A stretch of DNA of 5,306 bases from positions 1-5,306 of the forward strand of contig CAYMSA010000103.1 of assembly GCA_964392965.1 (NCBI GenBank), read 5' to 3'. The stretch comes from CAYMSA01 sp964392965 (GTDB lineage Bacteria; Actinomycetota; Coriobacteriia; Anaerosomatales; Anaerosomataceae). The notes under the pieces were generated by a model. That model was not told the origin of the DNA. It ran no database searches and worked only from the letters and a program-made list of their open reading frames with translations. Shown piece by piece: positions 1-5,230 of this stretch (within the stretch, counting starts at the first letter, position 1; every line of letters starts with the position of its first letter). The translations under genes were made by a program, and so were the position numbers.

Positions 1-900
1 GTCGCCGACCTGCTCAAGGTGAGCGCTGGCACCGTCTATGAGCTCATCAAGCGGGGTGAGATCGACTCGTACCGCGTCGGCCGCAAAGTCCGTTTCATGC
101 TCAAGGACGTGCAGGCGTACATCGAGCGCTCGAAAGCCCGTCAGGCACCGGCGCCTGCGCCGCTTGAGCCCGGACTGAGCCTCTCCGGCGCACGGTACGA
201 GCAGGGCTTCGTGATCTGCGGCCAGGATCTCATCCTCGATGTGCTCTCCAACTACCTTCGGCTCAACGGCGTACCGGCGCTCCGCGCCTACATCGGGAGC
301 TACGAGAGCCTCGTGTCCCTCTACCAGCGAAAGGTACGCGTCGCGACAGCCCACCTGTGGGACGGCGACGACAACGAGTACAACGTCCCGTTCGTCCGGC
401 GGCTCGTGCCGGGAATCCCTGCCGCGATAATCCACCTCGCCTGCCGCATGCAGGGCTTCTACGTGGCCGAGGGCAACCCGAAACAGATCACGTCCTGGGA
501 AGATTTCCGACGACCCGACATCACGATGATCAACCGCGAGAAGGGCGCCGGCTCACGGGTTCTGCTCGACGAGCACCTGCGACTGCTCCACATCAACGGC
601 AGCTCGATTCGCGGATATGACAGGGAGACACAGTCACACCTCGCGGTAGCCGGAGCGGTCAGCTCGGGAGACGCTGACGTGGCGATCGGCAGCGAGAAGA
701 TCGCCCGCCAGGTGGACAACATCGACTTCATCCCCATGCAGGAAGAGCGTTACGACATGGTCGTACTGCACGAGGACATGCAGACGCCCGAGGTACAGAC
801 GCTTCTGAGGATCGTCCGCTCCCCCGAGTTCCGCCGGGAGTTCGAAAGCATCGGCGGCTACAACACAAGCGACATGGGTCGTCTCGTCGCCGTGACCTAG
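1..900 (+). CDS. HTH (excisionase-type) regulator with PBP-like ligand-binding domain, 5'-partial
   Basis: The reading frame is open from base 1. The first codons (VADLLK, then VSAGTVYELIKRGEI) form the helix-turn-helix of an excisionase/MerR-like DNA-binding domain (HTH_17 type), continuing through YRVGRKVRF and DVQAYI to about base 138. Because bases 1-18 already belong to this domain, the GTG at 19 is not the start; the true start lies upstream. An Ala/Pro linker (about 141-172) leads to a PBP-like domain (about 190-880) with features I recall for the PF12727 family: NREKGAGSR at 532-558, HLAVAGAVSSGDADVAIGS at 640-696, and a C-terminal GGYNTSDMG. No signal peptide or membrane segment is seen, so it should act in the cytoplasm as a one-component regulator that senses a small ligand. 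Homologous domains resemble molybdate/tungstate-type binding proteins, but the ligand cannot be read from the sequence. The gene converges on the DHA2 transporter gene and overlaps its stop by 4 bp. Confidence 0.88.
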   Translation, partial: VADLLKVSAGTVYELIKRGEIDSYRVGRKVRFMLKDVQAYIERSKARQAPAPAPLEPGLSLSGARYEQGFVICGQDLILDVLSNYLRLNGVPALRAYIGSYESLVSLYQRKVRVATAHLWDGDDNEYNVPFVRRLVPGIPAAIIHLACRMQGFYVAEGNPKQITSWEDFRRPDITMINREKGAGSRVLLDEHLRLLHINGSSIRGYDRETQSHLAVAGAVSSGDADVAIGSEKIARQVDNIDFIPMQEERYDMVVLHEDMQTPEVQTLLRIVRSPEFRREFESIGGYNTSDMGRLVAVT

Positions 901-2828
901 GAAGTCGCCGGCTCGGTCGGCCGTCCGCTCAGCCTGCGCTCCTCCTTGTAGAAGAAGAGCGACCCGAGTCCGATTGCGGACATGAGCGCGACGAGACTGA
1001 AGAGCTGCTGGAAGCCCTCGCCTAGTCCTCGCTGAAACGCCTCTTCGATTGGCGCCCTGCGGCCCTCGATCTCCTCGAGGTAGCCAGCCTCAGCGCCGTC
1101 GAGCGCCGCGGGAACCCCCGCCTTCACGGCCGCCATCATCTCATCGACGCCCGCGACACCGGGCGCCGCAGCCTTCATCCCGGCGGCGGCCTGGTCCAGG
1201 CCGGCTTCCATGCCTGCCTCGATCTGCGGGCGCATGCCGGTGAACATGGCCGAGGCGAGGACCTTCGTGCTGTCGACGATCGTGGTCACGTCCGAGTCCT
1301 GCATGAGTCGTACCAGCTCGGGGGACAGCTCCTGTGAGTCTCCTGAGCCCATGTCGAGCTTGATCGTCCGGGCGCTCGTCAGGTCTCCCATGCCCGCCAT
1401 CGGCGCGCCGTCGGTGCCTGCCATCGGGACCTGCTGCATCTGCGACATGAGCTCCTGGGGGATCGCAATCGCGGGCACGCTCACCTCGGCGGGAAGCTCC
1501 GCCATGACGTCACTCTGGACGGCGACCCCCGCGTGCGCCAGGAAACCCACCATGATCGCCGGCGCCACGGCCGTGCCGATGGAGCGGACGAGCGACAGGG
1601 TGGCGAGCGCCGAGTTGGACTGCGAGTCGTCGGTCTTCTCGAGCATCATGTAGTTGAGCGGCGTCCCCATGGTGAACCCCATGCCGAGGCCGATGAGGAC
1701 CAGACTGACCACGACGCTCACCAAGCCCGGGTTCACCGCCGCCACGAAGACCAGGAAGAGTGAGCCCGCGATAGAGGCGACCAGGCCGAACCCCAACACC
1801 GCCTTCACACCGAAGCGATCGATGAGCTTACCCGAGACGGGGGCGCCCACACCGGCGAAGAGCGCAAGGATCATGACGAAGTAACCCCCGCTTCCCGAGG
1901 ACAGCTTCAACGCATTCTCGGCGAACTGCGGGATGAAGATCATGCCCATCATCACGAAGCCAGTGACGATGGACAGAAAGAGCGTGACCAGGATGCTCGG
2001 GTTCGTGAAGTAGTCGAGGTCGATCACCGGGTCCTGCGCGCGACGCTCGGCCAGCACGAAGAGCGGCACCAGCACGACGAACGCGATCAGGAACGGATAG
2101 ACGTCGGTGGACGTGACGGTGGCCGCCAGATCGAAGAAGTCGATGTTCTTCAATCCGTACAGCAGACTCAGCGTCATGGCCGTCAGGACGGCGATACCCC
2201 ACACATCGACGGGCTTGACGTCGCGTTCCACCGTATTGGGGAGTACCACGAAGCCCGCGGCCAGTATGAAGATCACAATCGGGATGTTGACGTAGAAGAT
2301 GAACTGCCAATTCTGCGTGCCGAAGATGTCGAGGATCGCCGAGCCTGCGGAGGCACCGAAGATGTTGGCGATGCCGTACACACCGCCCACCAGACCGAGC
2401 GCCATCCCTCGCTTCTCGGCAGGGAACGTCGTCCCGAACTCGGCGGTGGCGACCGGCAGTATGCCCCCCGCGCCGAACGCCTGGACCGCACGCGCGACGA
2501 GCAGCACCTCGAAGCTGGCGATGTCCTGCGCGAGTCCGCAGAAGAGTGAGCCCAGGCCGAACAGGAAGATGCTCGCCAGGTAGACGTACTTGCGGCCGTT
2601 CTTGTCGGCGAGCTTGCCCATGATCGGAATGGATACAGCGTACGCGAGCGTGTAGATGGTGATCATCCACACGCCGTAACGCGCATCGACGCCGAGCGCG
2701 GTCTGGATGACCGTTCTCGCCGGGGTGACGATTCCCGTGTCCAGCGCTCCCATGAAGATGCCGAGCAGATAGAGCGCCAGAATCAGTCCGAGATGCCCCT
2801 TGCCGCCTTCACGTTCACTCCGCCTCAT
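897..2828 (-). CDS. DHA2-family (EmrB/QacA-type) MFS drug:H+ antiporter with large C-terminal loop
   Basis: A 643-residue integral membrane protein, expected to export drugs or other toxic compounds in exchange for protons. TM1 carries LDTGIVTPA (D30), a variant of the DHA2 LDxTIVNVALP motif. Motif A GKLADKNGRK is at residues 71-80, motif B VARAVQAFGAGG at 111-122, a motif C-like GIANIFGASAGS at 152-163, and a second motif-A-like GKLIDRFGVK at 333-342. About 14 hydrophobic segments fit DHA2 topology. Oddly, about 175 hydrophilic residues (435-608) separate TM13 from TM14 (LFSLVALMSAIGLGSLFFY), making the protein longer than the usual 450-530. The start at 2828 is chosen because GGAGAGG (2838-2844) lies 9 nt upstream. 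An in-frame ATG at 2846 would add six residues but sits on that Shine-Dalgarno sequence and has none of its own. The gene starts 4 bp after the marR stop, so it is in the same operon. Substrate unknown. Confidence 0.93.
   Translation of the reverse strand: MRRSEREGGKGHLGLILALYLLGIFMGALDTGIVTPARTVIQTALGVDARYGVWMITIYTLAYAVSIPIMGKLADKNGRKYVYLASIFLFGLGSLFCGLAQDIASFEVLLVARAVQAFGAGGILPVATAEFGTTFPAEKRGMALGLVGGVYGIANIFGASAGSAILDIFGTQNWQFIFYVNIPIVIFILAAGFVVLPNTVERDVKPVDVWGIAVLTAMTLSLLYGLKNIDFFDLAATVTSTDVYPFLIAFVVLVPLFVLAERRAQDPVIDLDYFTNPSILVTLFLSIVTGFVMMGMIFIPQFAENALKLSSGSGGYFVMILALFAGVGAPVSGKLIDRFGVKAVLGFGLVASIAGSLFLVFVAAVNPGLVSVVVSLVLIGLGMGFTMGTPLNYMMLEKTDDSQSNSALATLSLVRSIGTAVAPAIMVGFLAHAGVAVQSDVMAELPAEVSVPAIAIPQELMSQMQQVPMAGTDGAPMAGMGDLTSARTIKLDMGSGDSQELSPELVRLMQDSDVTTIVDSTKVLASAMFTGMRPQIEAGMEAGLDQAAAGMKAAAPGVAGVDEMMAAVKAGVPAALDGAEAGYLEEIEGRRAPIEEAFQRGLGEGFQQLFSLVALMSAIGLGSLFFYKEERRLSGRPTEPATS
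1005..1526 (-). other. Region encoding the large Met-rich loop domain of the DHA2 transporter
   Basis: This part of the transporter gene encodes residues about 435-608, between TM13 and TM14, predicted to face the extracytoplasmic side. It has about 14 Met, no Cys and no His. It contains two PMAG repeats (residues 468-471 and 476-479), an acidic mid-part (SGDSQELSPELVRLMQDSDV) and an Ala/Gly/Met-rich, probably helical end with repeated AGM/AGV steps. Base composition and codon use look like the rest of the gene, so a recent insertion is not indicated. I do not recognise a named domain. Boundaries are estimated from hydrophobicity by eye. Confidence 0.6.
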
Positions 2829-2832
2829 CGGT

Positions 2833-3258
2833 TCACGCCTCTCCATGTATCAGCTTGATCGAGTTGCTCGCCACCGCTGCGAGCGTCGCTTCGAACTCCT
2901 GCACCTGCACTTCGGTAAGCCCCCCGAAGACACCTGCGTGCCACTCGCGGTAGACGTCCCGCATCGTCGTGATCAGCGCACGGCCGCACGGCGTGAGCGC
3001 GATGAGTTTCTCGCGCCCGTCGGCCGGATTCGTGGTGCGAACGATGAGTCCTTTCTCCTCGAGCTTCGCGACCGTCTTGGCGACAGCGCCCTTGTCCAGC
3101 TCGAAGAAGCGTGCGATGTGTTCCTGGTTGACGTCGCTCTCGCCCGCCAGGTACATGACGACGCACTGTTCCGGAAAGCCGATCCCGGCTGCCGCGAGTC
3201 GCCTCTCTGCGAACGTCCGCATGTGACGGACCATGATCGAGATGTCATTCATCAACAT
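2833..3258 (-). CDS. MarR-family winged-helix transcriptional regulator
   Basis: A 141-residue protein, the normal MarR length (about 140-150). MarR proteins bind DNA as dimers and usually repress neighbouring efflux or stress genes until a small ligand or oxidant releases them. Visible parts: N-terminal dimerisation helix (ISIMVRHMRTFAERRLA), helix 2 (FPEQCVVMYLAGE), HTH with recognition helix DKGAVAKTVAKLEEKGLI (residues 55-72), wing with the signature NPADGREKLIALT (77-89, including D80 and R82), and long C-terminal helices. Cys32 and Cys91 could allow thiol sensing, but they do not sit where the OhrR N-terminal Cys does, so this is speculation. Start: ATG 3258 has GGAGG 5 nt and AAGGAGG 11 nt upstream. 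The in-frame ATG at 3288 would place both inside the gene, and ATG 3252 is also possible. It heads an operon with the DHA2 exporter and probably represses it and itself. Confidence 0.92.
   Translation of the reverse strand: MLMNDISIMVRHMRTFAERRLAAAGIGFPEQCVVMYLAGESDVNQEHIARFFELDKGAVAKTVAKLEEKGLIVRTTNPADGREKLIALTPCGRALITTMRDVYREWHAGVFGGLTEVQVQEFEATLAAVASNSIKLIHGEA
2838..2844 (-). promoter_or_regulatory. Ribosome binding site that sets the DHA2 transporter start
   Basis: GGAGAGG on the minus strand lies 9 nt before the ATG at 2828. It lies within the last codons of the MarR gene, as expected for translational coupling. The alternative ATG at 2846 overlaps this site and is preceded by GATCAAGCTGATAC, which has no Shine-Dalgarno match. 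Confidence 0.65.
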
Positions 3259-3262
3259 GCCG

Positions 3263-3276
3263 CCCTCCGCCTCCTT
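3263..3276 (-). promoter_or_regulatory. Ribosome binding site(s) of the MarR gene
   Basis: On the minus strand AAGGAGG (3270-3276) and GGAGGG (3263-3268) lie in tandem, 11 and 4 nt before ATG 3258. They support 3258 (or ATG 3252) rather than the upstream in-frame ATG at 3288. Confidence 0.6.
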
Positions 3277-3336
3277 CACCCGGCGCATCCTGTCCGTACA
3301 ACGACTGCGAACGGATCCGCACGCCCTCGCGATACT

Positions 3337-3350
3337 GTTGTATTTACAAC
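3337..3350. promoter_or_regulatory. Candidate MarR operator palindrome
   Basis: GTTGTA-TT-TACAAC is a perfect 14-bp inverted repeat in the marR/DHA1 divergent region, 79 bp upstream of the marR start. It is nested with a second dyad CAAC-C-GTTG (3347-3355), so GTTG/CAAC half-sites alternate three times, followed by the self-complementary TTGCAA. MarR-family operators are often short dyads with TTG...CAA cores. The stretch is also conspicuously AT-rich against its surroundings. Binding by the neighbouring MarR protein is inference. Confidence 0.6.
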
Positions 3351-3526
3351 CGTTGCAAGGGCTACGATTCTACCGCGACGGGCTGCCGAGTCAATCCCCG
3401 GTGACATACACTGTGTGTGCTGTCCGGGTGTCGACCCTCCAACGGGACAGGTACACTGGACGGACGAGGGACACACGTGCCGTGACACACATGGGCACGA
3501 CACTACAACGGGCTGGAATCCGTGCC

Positions 3527-3533
3527 GAGGGGG
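3527..3533 (+). promoter_or_regulatory. Ribosome binding site setting the GTG start of the DHA1 exporter
   Basis: GAGGGGG lies 4 nt before GTG 3538 and is purine-rich enough to act as a Shine-Dalgarno sequence. The frame is open far upstream, across the antisense strand of marR, so this site together with the position of TM1 decides the start. Confidence 0.55.
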
Positions 3534-3537
3534 CGAA

Positions 3538-4656
3538 GTGACACTGCAAGACGACAGGGTGACCAGCGAGCCCATCTTCACGCGGGACTTCCTGCTCATC
3601 ACCGTCGCTAACCTGTTCATCTTCTTCAGCTTCCAGATGCTGCTGCCGGTCGTCCCGGTATACGCCTCGGTGCTCGGTGGCGGAGACGCGTGGGCGGGAC
3701 TGGTGGTGGGCGTGTTCGCCGTCTCCGCCGTGGCGATCCGCCCGGCGGCCGGGCGTCTGCTCGACGGCAAGGGCCGCAAGACCGTCTTCATCATCGGCCT
3801 GGCGGCACTGGTCATCTGCACGGCCTTCTATGGCCTCGCCGCCAGCATAGTCGTCCTGCTTCTCGTCCGGTTCATCCACGGCTTCGGGTGGGGCATCGCC
3901 AGCACCGCATCGAGCACCATCGCCACCGATGCGATGCCCAAGGCGCGCCTCGGCGAGGCCATGGGCTACTTCAGCCTCACCACCACGCTCTCGATGGCCT
4001 TCGCTCCCGCACTCGGACTGACTCTCCTCGAGACGGTGAACTTCTCGACACTGTTCCTGATCTCGGCGGCGCTCGTGATCGTCGCCATCATCTGTGCNNN
4101 NNNNNNNNNNNNNNNNNNNNNNNNNNNNNNNNNNNNNNNNNNNNNNNNNNNNNNNNNNNNNNNNNNNNNNNNNNNNNNNNNNNNNNNNNNNNNNNNNCTC
4201 TTCATCGGGCGCATCGTGGACCGCCACGGTTACGGGTTCGCCATCTACCCCGGCATGCTCTGCTTGTTCGTCGCTATGCTGCTGCTGTCATTCGCTGACA
4301 CGCTCCCCCGCTTCCTCGTGGCGGCCGTCGTGTTCGGATTCGGCTTCGGGGTCCTCCAGCCAACCCTGCAGGCGATGGCGGTCCGCGACGTGGCCCCCCG
4401 TCGACGCGGTGCGGCGAACGCAACCTTCTACATCGGCTTCGACACGGGCATCGGACTGGGGGCGGTCATCTGGGGCTTCGTCGCGGAGGCGCTCGGCTAT
4501 CAGGCGGTGTACCTCGGAGCGACGATCCCGGTCGCCATGGCGTTCATCCTCTACGTGCTCATGCAGACCGGACGGGGCCGGCGGCTGACCACTCCACAGC
4601 CGAGCTATACCGTGCTGTATGAGACGTCGTCACCTGCCCAAGACGACGAGAACTGA
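3538..4656 (+). CDS. DHA1-like 12-TM MFS exporter, interrupted by an assembly gap
   Basis: A major facilitator superfamily permease of the inner membrane, probably a drug or metabolite exporter. Before the gap, TM1-TM6 are visible (residues 1-186): TM1 FLLITVANLFIFF, motif A GRLLDGKGRK at 72-81, motif B RFIHGFGWG at 111-119, a motif C-like AFAPALG at 154-160, and TM6 TLFLISAALVIVAIIC. After the gap come the loop 8-9 motif LFIGRIVDRHGYG, TM9-TM12, and a hydrophilic tail ending SSPAQDDEN. The central cytoplasmic loop, TM7 and most of TM8 are therefore missing from the sequence, not necessarily from the gene. As written it is 372 residues including 34 codons with Ns; the family usually has about 390-420. 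The start is GTG 3538 (GAGGGGG 4 nt upstream); GTG 3559 is an alternative with a poor ribosome site. It is divergent from marR and 39 bp upstream of the GNAT gene. Substrate unknown. Confidence 0.88.
   Translation: MTLQDDRVTSEPIFTRDFLLITVANLFIFFSFQMLLPVVPVYASVLGGGDAWAGLVVGVFAVSAVAIRPAAGRLLDGKGRKTVFIIGLAALVICTAFYGLAASIVVLLLVRFIHGFGWGIASTASSTIATDAMPKARLGEAMGYFSLTTTLSMAFAPALGLTLLETVNFSTLFLISAALVIVAIICXXXXXXXXXXXXXXXXXXXXXXXXXXXXXXXXXXLFIGRIVDRHGYGFAIYPGMLCLFVAMLLLSFADTLPRFLVAAVVFGFGFGVLQPTLQAMAVRDVAPRRRGAANATFYIGFDTGIGLGAVIWGFVAEALGYQAVYLGATIPVAMAFILYVLMQTGRGRRLTTPQPSYTVLYETSSPAQDDEN
4098..4197. other. Assembly gap (100 Ns) inside the DHA1 exporter gene
   Basis: Exactly 100 Ns, the conventional filler for a gap of unknown size. 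The frame happens to continue across it. From MFS topology the missing part should hold the central loop, TM7 and most of TM8, about 75-95 residues or 225-285 bp, so the true gap is probably longer than shown. An intact gene needs a true gap length of 3n+1. Confidence 0.95.
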
Positions 4657-4682
4657 GCTGTCCCACGCAACGATCTCGCAAC

Positions 4683-4690
4683 AGAAGGGA
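4683..4690 (+). promoter_or_regulatory. Ribosome binding site of the GNAT gene
   Basis: AGAAGGGA lies 5 nt before ATG 4696, well placed for initiation. It lies within the 39-bp gap after the exporter gene, where I see no terminator hairpin or clear promoter, which favours co-transcription. Confidence 0.6.
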
Positions 4691-4695
4691 ACGCG

Positions 4696-5019
4696 ATGGA
4701 CTGGCACCATGAAGACGGCCGAGTCTACAGCACCGACGAGGATGGCCAGGTGCTTGCCGAGGCAACGCTCGCCCATACTGCCGAAGGCATCGTCGACGTG
4801 ACGCACGTCTATGTGAGCCCCACTCTGCGGGGGCAGGGCGTCGCGAGCGAGACCATGCTGGCGATCATCGCGCACCTGCGAGATCACGGACTGCGCGCGA
4901 CCGCCAGCTGCTCGTACGCGAACAGCTGGTTCATGAAGAACCGGGAGCAGGTTTCCGATGTGTTCGCGGAGGAAATGGGAGACCTGCCAGCCGCCTGCAG
5001 AATCGACGGGCGGCACTGA
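4696..5019 (+). CDS. Small GNAT-family N-acetyltransferase (YjdJ/NATD1-like)
   Basis: A 107-residue cytoplasmic protein matching the small single-domain GNAT group (PF14542, YjdJ-type; usual length about 90-110). GNAT enzymes move the acetyl group of acetyl-CoA to an amine; the substrate of this subgroup is not established. Visible: an N-terminal beta sheet (YSTDEDGQVLAEATLA), the strand VDVTHVYVSP, the acetyl-CoA pyrophosphate loop RGQGVA (residues 45-50, the Q/RxxGxG/A motif), the following helix SETMLAIIAHLRDHGL, and the group-typical CSYANSWF (72-79) with Cys72. The hydrophilic tail is slightly longer than usual. The start is ATG 4696 with AGAAGGGA upstream. It follows the DHA1 exporter by 39 bp on the same strand and is probably in the same transcript. 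A role in drug inactivation beside efflux is tempting, but this subgroup is not known for it. Confidence 0.88.
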   Translation: MDWHHEDGRVYSTDEDGQVLAEATLAHTAEGIVDVTHVYVSPTLRGQGVASETMLAIIAHLRDHGLRATASCSYANSWFMKNREQVSDVFAEEMGDLPAACRIDGRH

Positions 5020-5042
5020 GCCAACGAGTCGACGTTGGCTCA
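5017..5042 (+). terminator. Hairpin at the end of the DHA1-GNAT unit (terminator-like, no U-tract)
   Basis: TGAGCCAACG (5017-5026) and CGTTGGCTCA (5033-5042) form a perfect 10-bp stem with a 6-nt loop AGTCGA. The left arm begins with the TGA stop codon of the GNAT gene. No T-run follows (GGCAGCCAGG), so it is not a textbook intrinsic terminator. It may end transcription weakly, act with Rho, or protect the mRNA 3' end. Confidence 0.6.
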
Positions 5043-5192
5043 GGCAGCCAGGAGGCACGTGATGCCCCGCATATGCCCCGTGCATCGGCCACAGCAGCTC
5101 AGGTGGTGGAGCAACAACGACAACTCAGTTGGTGCGTTAAGAAGCCGCAGGCGCAGTAGGGAGAATGGCAAATCCCCAGCTCAGAGATGCAA
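5043..5192. other. Intergenic stretch with tRNA-like D-arm fragments
   Basis: No real gene is seen. On the + strand, GGCCA at 5087-5091 followed by AGCTCAGGTGGTGGAGCA (5096-5113) resembles the 5' half of the nearby tRNA-Phe (16 of 18 in the D-arm part, same GGCCA beginning), but in the opposite orientation. CTCAGTTGGT at 5124-5133 is identical to ten bases of the tRNA-Phe D-arm, and AGCTCAG recurs at 5178-5184. No anticodon arm, T-arm (GGTTCRA) or matching acceptor 3' strand follows, so it is not a working tRNA. ATGCCCCG occurs twice (5062-5069, 5073-5080) around GCATATGC. Confidence 0.45.
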
Positions 5193-5218
5193 ACGACCGG
5201 CCCGCAAGGGCCGGTCGT
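5193..5218 (-). terminator. Intrinsic terminator of tRNA-Phe
   Basis: The arms ACGACCGGCCC (5193-5203) and GGGCCGGTCGT (5208-5218) form a perfect 11-bp GC-rich stem with a 4-nt loop. Read leftward it starts 12 nt after the tRNA CCA end and runs into TTTGCATCT, a short U-rich tail partly shared with the stem. This fits Rho-independent termination of the tRNA transcript. It may also stop rightward transcription from the GNAT gene, though no T-run follows on that side. Confidence 0.7.
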
Positions 5219-5230
5219 CATCATATTCGA

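Larger units (their letters stand above)
3259..3537. promoter_or_regulatory. Divergent intergenic control region between marR and the DHA1 exporter
   Basis: About 280 bp without a convincing gene. It separates two divergent units and must hold the promoters of both, unless they are transcribed from farther away. It contains the GTTGTA/TACAAC palindrome (3337-3350) and an adjacent TTGCAA (3353-3358). Weak promoter-like elements: leftward TTGCAA (3358-3353) with GTATCG/TATCGC 17-18 nt away; rightward TTTACA (3343-3348) with GATTCT 17 nt away. Both would be blocked by a protein on the palindrome. The stretch 3400-3537, the likely DHA1 leader, has a near-palindrome CATACAC-T-GTGTGTG (3405-3419) and an inverted repeat CGTGCC/GGCACG (3476-3481/3494-3499), with CGTGCC again at 3521-3526. 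The promoter assignments are guesses. Confidence 0.55.

Noticed and set aside
19..21. GTG at 19 as the start of the HTH-PBP regulator
   Set aside because: The in-frame codons before it (VADLLK) are part of the HTH fold, and no ribosome binding site precedes the GTG; the gene simply enters the window already open.
1049..1763. Several + strand ORFs opposite the DHA2 gene
   Set aside because: They are antisense shadows in GC-rich DNA with low-complexity Arg/Pro/Ser-rich translations and no start context; the minus-strand frame has clear transporter motifs.
3401..3535. 45-bp tandem repeat in the DHA1 leader (TACACTG at 3407 and 3452; CGTGCCG at 3476 and 3521)
   Set aside because: Aligning the three 45-base units by hand gives only about one third identity, little above chance, so the equal spacing is probably coincidence.
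2800..3537. Long N-terminal extension of the DHA1 exporter frame
   Set aside because: It is antisense to marR, has no family resemblance, and the exporter's TM1 fits a start at 3538. The openness is a GC-bias effect.
5087..5165. A second complete tRNA on the + strand
   Set aside because: Only the 5' acceptor-like piece and D-arm match; there is no T-arm, no pairing acceptor 3' strand and no regular 7-nt anticodon loop.
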